This document shows, in pieces, positions 46,352-56,667 of a stretch of 64,000 bases of DNA. The DNA lies in the NCBI RefSeq assembly GCF_024345375.1, contig NZ_JAGQAZ010000001.1, positions 620,001 through 684,000 on the forward strand, in the 5' to 3' direction. Positions within the stretch are counted from its first letter, which is position 1; each line of letters starts with the position of its first letter. The notes under the pieces are model-generated. The model saw only the letters and a program-made list of their open reading frames with translations. It did no database searches and was not told the origin of the DNA. Made by a program: the position numbers and the translations under genes. This stretch comes from Cyanobium sp. WAJ14-Wanaka. Lineage in GTDB: Bacteria; Cyanobacteriota; Cyanobacteriia; PCC-6307; Cyanobiaceae.

Positions 46352-47305
46352 ATGGTTCGCCCCCGCCTAGGCCAAGGGGTTGAGGTTCATGTGCCGGCCA
46401 CCACAGCCAATGTGGGGCCAGGCTTTGATTGCCTTGGCGCGGCCCTTGAGCTCGACAATGTTTTCGAGATGCGCGCCATCGAAGGCGGTAGCGAAAGATT
46501 TGACTTAATCATTGAAGGGAGCGAGGGAGCCCACCTGCGCGGCGGTCCCGACAACCTGGTTTACAGAGCTGCCCAACGCGTTTGGAAGGAGGCAGGCGAG
46601 GAGCCGGTGGCCCTGGAGGCACGGGTGCGCCTGGCCGTACCGCCGGCCCGGGGCCTGGGCAGCAGTGCCACGGCAATTGTGGCCGGATTAATCGGAGCCA
46701 ATGCCCTGGTTGGCGAACCCCTCAGCAAGGAAAAATTGCTGGAATTGGCCATCGATATTGAAGGCCATCCCGACAACGTGGTGCCCTCGGTGGTGGGGGG
46801 CCTGTGTCTTACGGCCAAGGCGGCATCCCAGCGCTGGCGGGTTGTGCGCTGCGAATGGTCGCCCCTGGTGCAGGCCGTGGTGGCAATTCCCGCCATTCGG
46901 CTTACCACCTCCGAAGCCAGACGGGCCATGCCCAAGGCGATACCCGTGGGTGATGCGGTCATCAACATGGGTTCATTGACCCTGCTGCTCCAGGGCCTGC
47001 GCACCGGCAACGGCGACCTGATCATCGATGGCATGAACGACCGGCTCCATGAGCCCTATCGCTGGGGCCTGATCCACGGGGGCAAGGTGGTGCGCGAGGC
47101 GGCCATCGAGGCAGGCGCCTGGGGATGCGTGATCAGCGGCGCAGGTCCCAGCCTGCTGGCCCTTTGCCCGCCAGCGGTAGCCGAGGCCGTCAGCCAAGCG
47201 ATGGTGCGCGCCTGGCACAAGGCGGGCGTCGAATCGCGAGCGGCCATTTTGGGCATACAGCAGGAGGGCAGCCGCTGGAGCCCCCTTCCCGACAAAATCG
47301 ACTGA
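46352..47305 (+). CDS. thrB: Homoserine kinase
   Basis: A GHMP kinase phosphorylating homoserine for threonine synthesis. VHVPATTANVGPGFDCLGAALEL at the start, PPARGLGSSATAIVAGLIGAN (ATP-binding loop) and WGCVISGAGPSLLALCP near the end are the three GHMP motifs. 317 residues. It is 51 bases after glk and carries an inverted repeat at each end. The order thrS-glk-thrB-ndhD suggests one transcript. Confidence 0.96.
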   Translation: MVRPRLGQGVEVHVPATTANVGPGFDCLGAALELDNVFEMRAIEGGSERFDLIIEGSEGAHLRGGPDNLVYRAAQRVWKEAGEEPVALEARVRLAVPPARGLGSSATAIVAGLIGANALVGEPLSKEKLLELAIDIEGHPDNVVPSVVGGLCLTAKAASQRWRVVRCEWSPLVQAVVAIPAIRLTTSEARRAMPKAIPVGDAVINMGSLTLLLQGLRTGNGDLIIDGMNDRLHEPYRWGLIHGGKVVREAAIEAGAWGCVISGAGPSLLALCPPAVAEAVSQAMVRAWHKAGVESRAAILGIQQEGSRWSPLPDKID

Positions 47306-47322
47306 GTAGATGTACTCAGTCG
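47299..47322 (+). promoter_or_regulatory. Perfect 10-bp hairpin spanning thrB stop codon
   Basis: CGACTGAGTA pairs exactly with TACTCAGTCG around a GATG tetraloop; the thrB TGA lies in the left arm. There is no following T run, so it is not a standard terminator. It is positioned to act as a transcript stabiliser or attenuator between thrB and ndhD, or as a protein-binding palindrome. Confidence 0.6.
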
Positions 47323-47367
47323 CCCAGGGGGAACTGATAGATTTGCCATGGCTGTAACAGGGCTGTG

Positions 47368-48921
47368 ATGGACGCCAATCTGCCCATTCAGACAGCGTCA
47401 TTCCCTTGGCTCAGCCTGATTGTGCTGCTGCCAGCGGCGGCGGCCCTGGCGATGCCACTGCTTCCAGGAGACGGCACCGACCCGAAGTGGCCCAGGACCC
47501 TGGCCCTCGGTGCCCTCCTCACCGATTTGGTGCTGATGCTGGTGGCCTTTAGCCAGCACTTTGATGGCCAAGAAGCTGGGCTCCAACTGGTGGAACGGAT
47601 TAGCTGGGTGCCGGCCCTGGGCCTGGAGTGGTCCCTGGGCGCCGATGGCCTCTCGGTGCCGTTGGTGGTGCTCTCAGGGTTAGTGACCCTGCTGACGGTG
47701 GCCGCCAGCTGGAACATCAAAAGCAAAACCCGGCTCTATTTCGGCCTGATGTTGGTTCAGGCCTCCGCCCAGGGCCTGGTTTTTCTCTCCCAGGATTTCT
47801 TGCTCTTCTTCCTGGCCTGGGAATTGGAGCTGGTGCCCGTTTACCTACTGATTGCGATCTGGGGCGGCAAGCAACGCCAATACGCGGCCACCAAATTCAT
47901 TCTCTACACGGCAACGGCCTCGCTCCTGATTCTGTTGAGTGGCCTGGCCCTGGCCCTGAGCGGCCCATTCACCTTCAACCTCAGCGAACTGGCCACCCGC
48001 TCCCCCGGTGGCGTTTTTGGCCTGCTCTGTTACCTGGGTTTCCTAATCGGCTTTGGCGTCAAGCTGCCGATGTTCCCACTGCACACCTGGCTGCCCGATG
48101 CCCATGGCGAGGCCAATGCTCCGGTGTCGATGTTGCTGGCCGGGGTGCTGCTGAAGATGGGGGGCTATGCCCTGATGCGCTTCAACGTGCAGATGCTGCC
48201 CGACGCCCACCTCACCCTGGCGCCGGCCCTGATCGTTTTAGGCATCGTCAACATCGTCTATGGGGCCCTAAACGCCTTTGCCCAGGACAACGTCAAGCGG
48301 CGCATCGCCTGCAGCTCAGTGAGCCACATGGGTTTTGTGCTGCTGGGTATCGGCGCCGTAGATGCCCTGGGAATGAGCGGTGCAATGTTGCAAATGATCA
48401 GCCATGGACTTATCGCTGCGGCCATGTTCTTCGTGACTGGGGTGTTCTATGAGCGCACCGAAACCCTCTCGATTCCCAACATGGGCGGCCTGGCTAAGGC
48501 CCTGCCGATCACCTTCGCATTTTTCCTTGCCAGCTCCCTAGCCTCCCTAGCCCTGCCTGGCATGAGTGGCTTTGTCAGCGAAATCACCGTCTTTCTTGGG
48601 GTCACCGCCAACGATGGCTTCACCATCGGCTTCCGGGTAATCACAATCGTGCTCGCGGCGATAGGCCTTGTGCTTACGCCGGTCTATTTGCTCTCCCTGT
48701 GCCGCCGCGTCTTTTTTGGCCCCCGCATCCCAGCCCTGGCCGTGGTTGGCGACATGAAGCCCCGGGAATTGGTGATTGGCCTCACCCTGCTGGTGCCCAC
48801 CCTGGTAATCGGCTTCTGGCCCCGCATCGCCATCGACCTCTACCAGGCCACAACCAATAGCTTGGCGAGCACCCTGGCCAGTGCCACTGCGATCAGCCTG
48901 GGTTCCATCCCCCTGCCATGA
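47368..48921 (+). CDS. ndhD: NAD(P)H-quinone oxidoreductase subunit 4 (NDH-1 chain 4)
   Basis: A membrane subunit of the cyanobacterial NDH-1 complex in cyclic electron flow, respiration or CO2 uptake. About 14 membrane helices. Antiporter-like motifs include [21 protein letters not shown] and [22 protein letters not shown], with the conserved Glu and Lys of proton channels. 517 residues from ATG 47368 (GTG 47365 is one codon upstream). Several ndhD paralogs exist in cyanobacteria; the conserved sequence and length fit NdhD1, not proved. It overlaps the M3 peptidase gene by 4 bases. Confidence 0.95.
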   Translation: MDANLPIQTASFPWLSLIVLLPAAAALAMPLLPGDGTDPKWPRTLALGALLTDLVLMLVAFSQHFDGQEAGLQLVERISWVPALGLEWSLGADGLSVPLVVLSGLVTLLTVAASWNIKSKTRLYFGLMLVQASAQGLVFLSQDFLLFFLAWELELVPVYLLIAIWGGKQRQYAATKFILYTATASLLILLSGLALALSGPFTFNLSELATRSPGGVFGLLCYLGFLIGFGVKLPMFPLHTWLPDAHGEANAPVSMLLAGVLLKMGGYALMRFNVQMLPDAHLTLAPALIVLGIVNIVYGALNAFAQDNVKRRIACSSVSHMGFVLLGIGAVDALGMSGAMLQMISHGLIAAAMFFVTGVFYERTETLSIPNMGGLAKALPITFAFFLASSLASLALPGMSGFVSEITVFLGVTANDGFTIGFRVITIVLAAIGLVLTPVYLLSLCRRVFFGPRIPALAVVGDMKPRELVIGLTLLVPTLVIGFWPRIAIDLYQATTNSLASTLASATAISLGSIPLP

Positions 48922-51062
48922 GCCCGGTGATTAGCACCCTTGAATCGGTTGAAGATCTGCCCCTGTTGGCGGGCCAAGGCCTACCCCAATACTCAGCCAT
49001 AACCCCAGAACAAATAGATCAGGCCATCCCCCTGCTGCTGGAGGGGCTGCACAAAGAGCTGGGGGAGCTCGAGGCAGCATTAGAGCTCCGCCTAACTGCT
49101 AGCTCCCAGGCCGCAAAGCCCCTGGGCTGGGATGAGTTGATGGATCCCCTGCACCACCTCGGGGAAAGGCTGCGCTGGAGTTGGGGGGTAGTCAGCCACC
49201 TAAATGGGGTCTGCAATAGCCCGGCCCTTAGGGAAGTCCACCAAAAGCACCAGGCCTCGGTGGTCAGTTTTGGCAACAGGGCCGGCCAAAGCCGCACCAT
49301 TTACAAGGCCCTAGAAGCATTGCAGCAGCACAGCCAAAAGCTAGATGGGGCCCAACAGCGCATCCTCGAATCCGAGTTGCGCGACATGCGACTGCGGGGA
49401 GTTGGCCTGGAGGCGGAGGCCCAACTGTCTTTTAACTCCAGGTGCCAGCAGCTAGCAGAACTGGCCAACAGCTTTGGCAACCACGTGCTGGATGCCACCA
49501 ACCAGTGGAGCTTGAGCCTTACCAACCCTGATGAGCTAGCCGGTTTGCCTGACAGCCTCAAGGGCTTGCTGGCCCAGGCAGCGGAGGAGGCCGGCCAGCC
49601 TGGCAGTTGGCGCATGGGGCTGGATCTGCCCCGGGTAGGGCCATTCCTTAAGTACAGCGAACGGCGGGACCTGCGTGAGCAGGTTTATCGAGCCCAGGTC
49701 AGCAAGGCTTCCAGCGGTGAATTAAACAACTGGCCCCTGATTGAGCAAATCCTCGAGCTCAAGCGCCAACAGGCCCGAATACTCGGTTTCGCCAACTGGG
49801 CCGAGCTGAGTTTGGTTTCGAAAATGGCCGACTCCGTGGCGAGCGTAGAAAAACTGCTCGAGGAGCTAAGGGCAGCGGCCTACCCCATGGCCCAGGCAGA
49901 AATAGAAGAATTACGGGCCTGTGCCGGGCGCCATGGGGCAGGGGAAGCGAAGGATTTTCAGCCGTGGGATGTCAGCTTCTGGGCCGAAAAGGTGCGCCAG
50001 GAAAACTTTGATCTAGATAGCGAAGCCCTCAGACCTTATTTCCCCCTGGGGCAAGTTCTGGAAGGTCTATTTGGCCTCTGCCAGCGGCTGTTCGCCATTC
50101 GCATCGTTGCTGCGCCAGGTGATGCGCCAGCTGATGCGCCAGGGAATGCGCCCACCTGGCACCAGGATGTCCGCTATTTCCAGGTGCTTGATGAGCTATC
50201 CGGCGAAACCATTGCTGCTTTCTACCTAGATCCCTTCAGCCGTCCGGGAAGTAAGCGGGGCGGGGCCTGGATGGATGAGTGCCTGGGTCGCTCCGTCAAC
50301 AGGCAGGGCCAACCGGTGCTTCCGGTGGCTTACCTGATCTGCAACCAAAGCCCGCCGGTGGGCGAGGTGCCAAGCCTGATGACCTTTGAGGAAGTGGAAA
50401 CCATCTTCCATGAATTTGGCCATGGCCTCCAGCACATGCTCACCAGCGTGGATCGCCCCCAGGCCGCCGGCATCAACAACGTGGAGTGGGATGCGGTGGA
50501 ACTACCCAGCCAGTTCATGGAGAACTGGTGCTACGAGAGGGGAACATTGATGGGCATGGCGCGCCATTGGCAGAGCCAAAAACCGCTGCCGGAGGCCGAC
50601 TACCAGAAATTGCTGGCAGCACGCACCTTCATGGGAGGCAATGCCACCCTGCGCCAGGTGCACTTTGCCCTCACGGACCTGCAACTGCACGGCAACTGGA
50701 GCCCCGAATGCGGCCAAACACCGGAGCAAATGCGGCGCCACCTGGCAAAAACCACCACGGTGCTCCCCCCCATCCCCGAAGACGCCTTTCTCTGCTCCTT
50801 CAGCCATATCTTCGCCGGTGGCTACGCAGCGGGCTACTACTCCTACAAGTGGGCCGAGGTGCTCAGCTCGGATGCCTTCAGCGCCTTTGAGGAAGCTGGT
50901 TTAGGGGAGGAAGGGGAAATAGTTGAGCTGGGTCGCCGTTTCCGAGCCACGGTGCTGGCCATGGGGGGGAGCAGCTCCCCAGCCGAAATCTTTGAGGCTT
51001 TTCGCGGCCGTCCCCCATCAAGCGCAGCCCTAATCCGCCATTCCGGCCTGGTTCGGCAGTGA
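48918..51062 (+). CDS. prlC: M3 family oligopeptidase (oligopeptidase A type)
   Basis: 714 residues, a cytoplasmic zinc metallopeptidase that degrades short peptides such as cleaved signal peptides. The zinc site is [11 protein letters not shown] with H498, E499 and H502, and the third ligand lies in the following helix ([13 protein letters not shown]). A long helical N-terminal domain precedes it, and a stretch of [14 protein letters not shown] (about 400) is an unusual insertion. ATG overlaps the ndhD stop by 4 bases. Confidence 0.94.
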   Translation: MSPVISTLESVEDLPLLAGQGLPQYSAITPEQIDQAIPLLLEGLHKELGELEAALELRLTASSQAAKPLGWDELMDPLHHLGERLRWSWGVVSHLNGVCNSPALREVHQKHQASVVSFGNRAGQSRTIYKALEALQQHSQKLDGAQQRILESELRDMRLRGVGLEAEAQLSFNSRCQQLAELANSFGNHVLDATNQWSLSLTNPDELAGLPDSLKGLLAQAAEEAGQPGSWRMGLDLPRVGPFLKYSERRDLREQVYRAQVSKASSGELNNWPLIEQILELKRQQARILGFANWAELSLVSKMADSVASVEKLLEELRAAAYPMAQAEIEELRACAGRHGAGEAKDFQPWDVSFWAEKVRQENFDLDSEALRPYFPLGQVLEGLFGLCQRLFAIRIVAAPGDAPADAPGNAPTWHQDVRYFQVLDELSGETIAAFYLDPFSRPGSKRGGAWMDECLGRSVNRQGQPVLPVAYLICNQSPPVGEVPSLMTFEEVETIFHEFGHGLQHMLTSVDRPQAAGINNVEWDAVELPSQFMENWCYERGTLMGMARHWQSQKPLPEADYQKLLAARTFMGGNATLRQVHFALTDLQLHGNWSPECGQTPEQMRRHLAKTTTVLPPIPEDAFLCSFSHIFAGGYAAGYYSYKWAEVLSSDAFSAFEEAGLGEEGEIVELGRRFRATVLAMGGSSSPAEIFEAFRGRPPSSAALIRHSGLVRQ

Positions 51063-51119
51063 AGTTGATGGGCCTATGGAGCAAAAGCCTTGGCCAGGGG
51101 TATCCCTATTGGGAACTGA

Positions 51120-51782
51120 TCAATTAGCCAGCAGGGCCTGGCCAAGCCTCTCCAGGGCTAGGGGATGCACGATCAACTGCCGGTGGGTCCATACGGGTAG
51201 GCGGTATCTCGGGCCCATGGGTAAAACCGCCCGCCAACCGGGAAACACGGTGATGTCCGTGGCAGAGAAAAAGCTCTCGCAGCTGACCCCCCTAAGGGCA
51301 TCGGGCTGCTGGTTGAGACGCCGCAACAGGGAACTGCCGATTTTCATATCCGCAATCCCCGGCAGCAACCAGCGCGGTACCAGCTGGGCCGCCAGCGTGC
51401 CCTGCTGGGGGCTGCCCACACTCCAAAAACGTCGGGTGCGGTGATGGCCCCCCAACTCCTGGAGCCAAATACGGCCAATCACCCCCCCCATCGAAAAGCC
51501 AAGCAAATCGATTGGCTGTCCAGGGCCATAACGCGACTGAATCAGGCCATCGAGATCCCGGGCCAGGCTGCCAAGGTCGACAGCACCAAGCCGGTGGGGC
51601 AGGTGGGGCACCAACCTTTCCGGCCGGCCAGCACCCAAATGGGCCTCCAGGCGGCGAAACAAATTTGGGGTATCCCAGAGACCGTGGACCATCACCAAAG
51701 GGATTGGGCAGTGGTCACCTTGGGTGGCAACTTCTCTGGCCCCCAGCTCCAATTCGCCCTTAAGGTCCAAGCCCAAAATCAA
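51120..51782 (-). CDS. Alpha/beta hydrolase, lipase/esterase-like
   Basis: About 220 residues. The oxyanion/nucleophile region reads [20 protein letters not shown] and [18 protein letters not shown], with nucleophile serine in GFSMGG; a C-terminal His in [13 protein letters not shown] may complete the triad. This pattern is common in triacylglycerol lipase-like proteins of cyanobacteria. TTG 51782 overlaps the rlmH stop; later starts such as ATG 51692 are possible. The substrate is unknown. Confidence 0.8.
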   Translation of the reverse strand: MILGLDLKGELELGAREVATQGDHCPIPLVMVHGLWDTPNLFRRLEAHLGAGRPERLVPHLPHRLGAVDLGSLARDLDGLIQSRYGPGQPIDLLGFSMGGVIGRIWLQELGGHHRTRRFWSVGSPQQGTLAAQLVPRWLLPGIADMKIGSSLLRRLNQQPDALRGVSCESFFSATDITVFPGWRAVLPMGPRYRLPVWTHRQLIVHPLALERLGQALLAN

Positions 51783-52216
51783 ACCTTGTGGTACGGGCCA
51801 CCCTGCTGGATGGTGATCGCCCTGTAAAGCTGCTCCAGCAACAGCAGGCGCGCGATCTCGTGGGGGAAGGTCATGGGCGACAGGCTCCAACTCCGGTGGG
51901 CACGGGCCTTCAGGTCGGGGGCAATACCTTCAGCACCGCCGATCACCAGGGCCAAACGCTCGGAGGCAAGGCTTTCCAGCTCCTGGGAGAAGCTCACTGA
52001 ATTGGCGAGGGTGCCCTCCTCCGTAAGCACTACAAGCCGTTCCTCTGGCTTAAGCAGGGCAGAAATCGCCGCAGCTTCCCTGGCCGGGGAGGAATCCTTC
52101 ACCTCCACCACCTGCAAACCGGGAAGACGCTTCAGGTAGACATCGGCCCCCTCCTGCAACCAACGCTTGCGCACCTTGCCAACGGCAATCAAGCGGACCC
52201 GGGAAGGATTGAGCAC
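51779..52216 (-). CDS. rlmH: 23S rRNA (pseudouridine1915-N3)-methyltransferase
   Basis: A SPOUT methyltransferase acting on helix 69 of 23S rRNA in assembled ribosomes. [25 protein letters not shown] at the start, [34 protein letters not shown] and the C-terminal [20 protein letters not shown] are diagnostic. 145 residues, GTG start 52216. The esterase gene starts inside its stop codon. Confidence 0.95.
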   Translation of the reverse strand: MLNPSRVRLIAVGKVRKRWLQEGADVYLKRLPGLQVVEVKDSSPAREAAAISALLKPEERLVVLTEEGTLANSVSFSQELESLASERLALVIGGAEGIAPDLKARAHRSWSLSPMTFPHEIARLLLLEQLYRAITIQQGGPYHKV

Positions 52217-52270
52217 AGCAACAGGCGAAAGGGAACGTGCAAAACTCGTAAATCAATAGCAGCCAGGTCG

Positions 52271-53410
52271 TTGGTAAGCCCTTCAGACACGCTCCTGGAG
52301 GCCCTATCCCCGATTGCCAGCCGTTTCGCCCTGCCGGCCCCGGTTGTGGAGATTTCCCCCCTGGGCAGGGGCAACGTAAACGACACCTATTTAGTTGTCA
52401 CCGCTGGCAAGGAAGCCCAGCGCTTCGTCTTGCAGAAGATCAACCAGCGGGTATTCCCCAGGTGTGACCTGGTGATGCAGAACATCCAGCAGCTGGTGGA
52501 GCACGGTGAACTGCTGGCCAAAAGCCCCAATTCCTGGCTCCATGGCGAGCGCTGGCAAGTGCCCAAGACCGTTGCCGTGCCAGAAAACGGCCAAACCTGG
52601 CTGGAGGTCGAAGGCGAAACCTGGCGCCTGCTGACCTTTGTGGAGAAGGCCCACTCCCTCGAAATCCTGAGCACCCCAGTCCAGGCCCGCGAAATTGGCC
52701 GAGGCCTAGGCCTCTTCCATCGTCTAGTAAGTGCCATGCCGGCCGCGGAGCTCCACGACACCTTGCCCGGCTTTCACATAACTCCGCTCTATCTGCAGAA
52801 CTTCAAGTCAAGCCTGACCCAGGCCCGCAGCTCCCAGGCCCTCCAGGCAAATCAGGAACTGGAAGCCTGCCTGGCCTTTGTGGCCGAGCGAGAGCAGCTG
52901 GCTCCGGTGCTGGAAGCGGCTAGGGAGCGGGGCGAATTAAGGCAACGGCCCATCCACGGCGATCCCAAGATCAACAACGTGATGCTGTGCAGCGAATCGG
53001 GTTGCGCCATTGCCCTGGTGGATCTCGACACGGTGAAACCGGGGCTGTTGCACTACGACATTGGCGATTGCTGCCGCTCTGCCTGTAATCCGCTTGGTGA
53101 GGAGACCCGAGATTTTTCGTCTGTGGTATTCGATCTAGAGCGCTGCGAAGCAATCCTGGAGGGCTATTGCGGCGCCGTTGGAGATACCCTTTCAGCGCAG
53201 GATTTCAACTACATTTACACTGCAATTCGCCTGATTAGCTTCGAACTGGGGCTGAGATTTCTAACTGACCACCTGGCCGGCAACACCTATTTCAAGGTTA
53301 GCCGCCCCGGCCACAACCTAGATCGTGCAAGGGTTCAATTCCAACTGACCAAAAGCATAGAAAGCCAGCAAATTCAAATTGAAGCCATTATCGAGAAGCT
53401 CCGTAGATGA
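52271..53410 (+). CDS. Aminoglycoside-phosphotransferase-like kinase (NahK-type)
   Basis: 379 residues with the APH/choline-kinase fold. GRGNVNDTYLVVTAGKEAQRFVLQKINQ covers the N-lobe with the ATP-loop and lysine; RPIHGDPKINNVMLC is the catalytic loop and VDLDTVKPGLLHYDIGDCCRS holds the metal-binding aspartate. The closest characterised relative by pattern is the N-acetylhexosamine 1-kinase NahK; the substrate is not certain. TTG 52271 is the best start. Its stop overlaps the start of the DOMON-like gene by 4 bases. Confidence 0.8.
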   Translation: MVSPSDTLLEALSPIASRFALPAPVVEISPLGRGNVNDTYLVVTAGKEAQRFVLQKINQRVFPRCDLVMQNIQQLVEHGELLAKSPNSWLHGERWQVPKTVAVPENGQTWLEVEGETWRLLTFVEKAHSLEILSTPVQAREIGRGLGLFHRLVSAMPAAELHDTLPGFHITPLYLQNFKSSLTQARSSQALQANQELEACLAFVAEREQLAPVLEAARERGELRQRPIHGDPKINNVMLCSESGCAIALVDLDTVKPGLLHYDIGDCCRSACNPLGEETRDFSSVVFDLERCEAILEGYCGAVGDTLSAQDFNYIYTAIRLISFELGLRFLTDHLAGNTYFKVSRPGHNLDRARVQFQLTKSIESQQIQIEAIIEKLRR

Positions 53411-54009
53411 ATGAAATAGTTGCCAAGCAATCATTTCAGCTGAAGCCTTTTATCGGTAACAACCAACCAGCAGGGTCCCCAGGTAAACCTGAGATCGCAA
53501 TTAGCGGCTGGGCAGAGCGCTCTGCAGGCCAAAATTTGCTGCGGATCCACTACAGACTTGAGGGAGATTTACAAAAGCTCTTAATCCCAGATAGAGTTCA
53601 AAAAGCGAGCCGCTGTGACAACCTCTGGCAGAACACCTGCTTCGAATGGTTTGGCGCTGTAGCGGGCCAGGCTCCCTACTGGGAATGCAACCTCTCCCCC
53701 AGTGGCGATTGGAATCTCTATCGGCTTGCGGATTACAGACAAGCATTAGAGGTGGACCAGAGTGCAGAAAATCTTGGCTTTGCGGTGGCCCGGCAGGAAA
53801 ACATTCTTAGCCTCGATCTGAGTTGCCCATTGCCACCCGCCCTTGGCCATGCCCAAACCCTGGAGCTGGGAATCTGCGCCGTGATCAAATCCCGCCGAAG
53901 CGCCAAAATTCCCCAAAATTCAATTATTGATCTCAGCTACTGGGCCCTAGCCCACCCAGGAGAAGAAGCCGATTTCCATAACCGCCAGGGCTGGACCCTA
54001 AGCCTGTAG
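53407..54009 (+). CDS. DOMON-like domain protein
   Basis: 200 residues with no signal peptide. The core (LWQNTCFEWFGAVAGQAPYW, ECNLSPSGDWNLYRLADYRQ) matches a DOMON-like beta-sandwich family seen in proteobacteria and cyanobacteria that is thought to bind sugar or heme. The partner gene is a kinase coupled by a 4-base overlap; the pair suggests a sugar-derivative function (inference). Its 3' end overlaps folB tail to tail by 12 bases. Confidence 0.75.
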   Translation: MNEIVAKQSFQLKPFIGNNQPAGSPGKPEIAISGWAERSAGQNLLRIHYRLEGDLQKLLIPDRVQKASRCDNLWQNTCFEWFGAVAGQAPYWECNLSPSGDWNLYRLADYRQALEVDQSAENLGFAVARQENILSLDLSCPLPPALGHAQTLELGICAVIKSRRSAKIPQNSIIDLSYWALAHPGEEADFHNRQGWTLSL

Positions 54010-54381
54010 GGGCCAGCGGCGGCAGCGCTGGATTGCAACTATGCCATCAAAGCCAGCAATGGGAGCCGCACACTTGCGCAATTCCAATTGTATTGCCACC
54101 GGACCATACAACTGCTCAATCGCCATCAGAATTTGTTCGCTGTAGTGCTCAATGGTGCGACAGACCATGCTGCTGGCCTGCCTTTGGAGAAGCTGAACCA
54201 CCTGGCTGTAATCGAGGCAAGAAGCCAGATCGTCGGAGCTGGCGGCGGCGGCCAAGCCAGCAGCGTCTAGGCCCAGTTGCAGATCCAGCTCAAACCACTG
54301 GCCACAGATGCGCTCACTTTCCAGCACTCCCACATGGGCCCAGAGCCTTAGGCCACGCACCACAATCGAAGCCCTATCCAT
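53998..54381 (-). CDS. folB: Dihydroneopterin aldolase
   Basis: Converts 7,8-dihydroneopterin to 6-hydroxymethyl-dihydropterin in folate synthesis. The family pattern is visible in IVVRGLRLWAHVGVLESERI, QWFELDLQLGLDAAGLAAA, SCLDYSQVVQLLQRQ, and the C-terminal LELRKCAAPIAGFDGIVAIQR. 127 residues. proA ends 9 bases upstream in the same direction. Confidence 0.93.
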   Translation of the reverse strand: MDRASIVVRGLRLWAHVGVLESERICGQWFELDLQLGLDAAGLAAAASSDDLASCLDYSQVVQLLQRQASSMVCRTIEHYSEQILMAIEQLYGPVAIQLELRKCAAPIAGFDGIVAIQRCRRWPLQA

Positions 54382-54390
54382 GCTTTCGAC

Positions 54391-55695
54391 CTACAGCGGC
54401 AGGCTGCGATGGCTGAAGCAACGGGCACCGGAGGCGTAATCGCCGGCCACATGGCCGTCGCCCCGCAGTCGGTAGCGATAGGTCACCAGACCCTCCAAGC
54501 CCACCGGGCCCCTGGGCGGCAGGGTTTGGGTGCTGATGCCCACCTCAGCACCAAAGCCGTAGCGGAAACCATCGGCAAAGCGGGTGGAGCAATTGAGATA
54601 GACCCCGGCACTATCAACCGCCGCCAAGAAGCGATCAGCCGTTGCCTGGTCGGTTGTGCAAATGGCGTCGGTGTGGCGCGAACCATGGCTGCGGATGTGC
54701 CCTAGGGCCCCTTCAAGATCAGCAACCACCTTCACCGCCAGGATCAAATCGGAATACTCCGTGCCCCAATCTGCCTCGGTGGCTGGATTTTCCACACCGA
54801 GGGCCTGGGCCGCTGCGTCGCCCCGCAGCTCCACCCCGGCCTGGCCAAAGGCCGGAATCGCCAGGGCAAGGAAATCGGCGGCGACCGCCTGGTGAACCAG
54901 CAGGGTTTCGATGGCATTACAGGCAGCTGGGTACTGGATTTTTGAATCCAACGCCACCGCTAGGGCCTGGGGCAGATCCGCCGCCTGATCCACATATAAA
55001 TGGCAAATCCCATCGGCATGGCCAAGCACCGGGATGCGGGTGTTGTCCTGGATGAAGCGCACCAGCTCATTGGAGCCGCGGGGAATGATCAGATCCACCA
55101 GCCCATCAAGCTTCAATAAACCCAAGCTTTCCTCACGGCTGGTAAGGAGTTCGAGGCAACCCGCAGAAACCACACTGGCGGCAAGGCCCCCACGCAGGGC
55201 CTCCAGGATTGCGGCGCAGCTGGCGGAGGCCTCGCGCCCCCCCTTGAGCAGGGCGCCATTGCCCGAGCGAATTGCCAGAGAGGCAATCTGCATCACCGCA
55301 TCGGGGCGTGCTTCGAAGATCACCCCCACCACCCCCAGGGGAACGGTGATTCGCTCCAGGGTCAGGCCCTGGTCGAGTTCGGTGTGGAGTTGGCGGCGAC
55401 CCAGGGGATCTGCCAGGGCGGCCACCTGGCGCACGCCGGCGATGGCAGCGTCGAGTTTGGCCGCATCCAACTTCAGGCGGGCCACCAGTGCCGGGGTCAA
55501 ACCTTCCAGGGCCGCTGCGTCGAGGTCCGCCCGGTTGGCCTCGAGGATCGATTCCCGCGCGGCCTCCAGGGCATCGGCCATAGCCACCACGGCCAACTGC
55601 CTCTGCGCATCGGTGCTTTGGCCCAGGGCCATGGCGGCGCGGCGGACCACTGCGGCCCGCTGGATCAAATCAGAACTCGGATCGGGAACGGCCAT
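54391..55695 (-). CDS. proA: Gamma-glutamyl phosphate reductase
   Basis: Reduces gamma-glutamyl phosphate to the semialdehyde in proline synthesis. 434 residues from ATG 55695 ([12 protein letters not shown]). [29 protein letters not shown] and [14 protein letters not shown] with the catalytic cysteine, then [14 protein letters not shown] and [20 protein letters not shown], are family markers. It lies 22 bases after the ROK kinase gene. proB is not in the window. Confidence 0.96.
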   Translation of the reverse strand: MAVPDPSSDLIQRAAVVRRAAMALGQSTDAQRQLAVVAMADALEAARESILEANRADLDAAALEGLTPALVARLKLDAAKLDAAIAGVRQVAALADPLGRRQLHTELDQGLTLERITVPLGVVGVIFEARPDAVMQIASLAIRSGNGALLKGGREASASCAAILEALRGGLAASVVSAGCLELLTSREESLGLLKLDGLVDLIIPRGSNELVRFIQDNTRIPVLGHADGICHLYVDQAADLPQALAVALDSKIQYPAACNAIETLLVHQAVAADFLALAIPAFGQAGVELRGDAAAQALGVENPATEADWGTEYSDLILAVKVVADLEGALGHIRSHGSRHTDAICTTDQATADRFLAAVDSAGVYLNCSTRFADGFRYGFGAEVGISTQTLPPRGPVGLEGLVTYRYRLRGDGHVAGDYASGARCFSHRSLPL

Positions 55696-55717
55696 GGCCA
55701 GGAGCTTTAGCCCCCCA

Positions 55718-56611
55718 TCATCTCCAGCCAAGGGCCAACCTGGCTGCACCAAGCCGGCCGGCCCCATTGCCGAGGGCGCAGGGCTGAATCTCCAGCCCCT
55801 CCCGGCTAACCGCCTGCACCCGCTCCTGCACCTGGGCCCAGACGGCCGGCAGAAAATAGGGACTGGCCGCGCCTAAGCCACCGCCAATTAGAACGCGCTC
55901 CGGGGTGAATTGGTAAACGAGCGAACTGATGCCCACCCCCAGCAAGCGGCCGTACTCAGCCCAGACTGCCAGGGATTCCGGCTCGCCAGCTGCCGCTCGC
56001 TGGACCAACTCAGCTGGATCTAGGGGGCTCAAACGGCGCAGGCCGGCCAAACTGCAGTACTGCTCAAGGGAGCCCCGATTGCCGCTGTGGCAAACAGGAC
56101 CCTCAGCATTAATTGAGATAAGGCCGGGTTCTGGCGCCGCACCGCCGCGCCCCGTAAACAACTTGCCATCGAGATAAACAGCCCCCCCCACTCCGGTGCC
56201 GAGGGTCAACAGCAACACATCACTGCAGCCCTGGGCCGCCCCAAGCCAATGCTCACCCACCAGGGCGCAGTTGGCATCGTTGGCCAGGGTGATCTGCCGT
56301 TCCAGCATCGGCTCCAGCCAATCGGCCAGGGGCACATCTATCCACCCGGGCAAATTGATCGCCACCCGAGCCACCCGGCCGCTGCGGTCCGCCGGACCGG
56401 GATGGCCGATCCCCACCCGCGGGGCAAGGCGCTCCGGATCCAATTGTTGAATAGCCTCGGCAATCGCAACCGAAACTGCTCCAGGCATGGCCGGTTGGGG
56501 AGTGGGCAGCTCCAAACCAGCCAGCAGCTCGCCTGCACCGTTGAAGCGGCCCAATTTGATGGCGGTGCCGCCCAGGTCCACACCGATAACTTGTTCGATC
56601 GAACTGGGCAT
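55718..56611 (-). CDS. ROK-family sugar kinase, zinc motif eroded
   Basis: 297 residues from ATG 56611; the frame extends to 56671 over the tamB stop. The N-terminus [20 protein letters not shown] is the phosphate-binding motif, and [19 protein letters not shown] and [17 protein letters not shown] are ROK signatures. The usual zinc site GxxCxCGxxGCxE is here [15 protein letters not shown], with two cysteines lost. A glucokinase function is plausible. It sits in a minus-strand run tamB-ROK-proA-folB. Confidence 0.88.
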   Translation of the reverse strand: MPSSIEQVIGVDLGGTAIKLGRFNGAGELLAGLELPTPQPAMPGAVSVAIAEAIQQLDPERLAPRVGIGHPGPADRSGRVARVAINLPGWIDVPLADWLEPMLERQITLANDANCALVGEHWLGAAQGCSDVLLLTLGTGVGGAVYLDGKLFTGRGGAAPEPGLISINAEGPVCHSGNRGSLEQYCSLAGLRRLSPLDPAELVQRAAAGEPESLAVWAEYGRLLGVGISSLVYQFTPERVLIGGGLGAASPYFLPAVWAQVQERVQAVSREGLEIQPCALGNGAGRLGAARLALGWR

Positions 56612-56667
56612 TACAAAGGCAGGGTGAATAGGGGCTAGGGGATCGCTAATAGGGGCCTTGATGGGAA

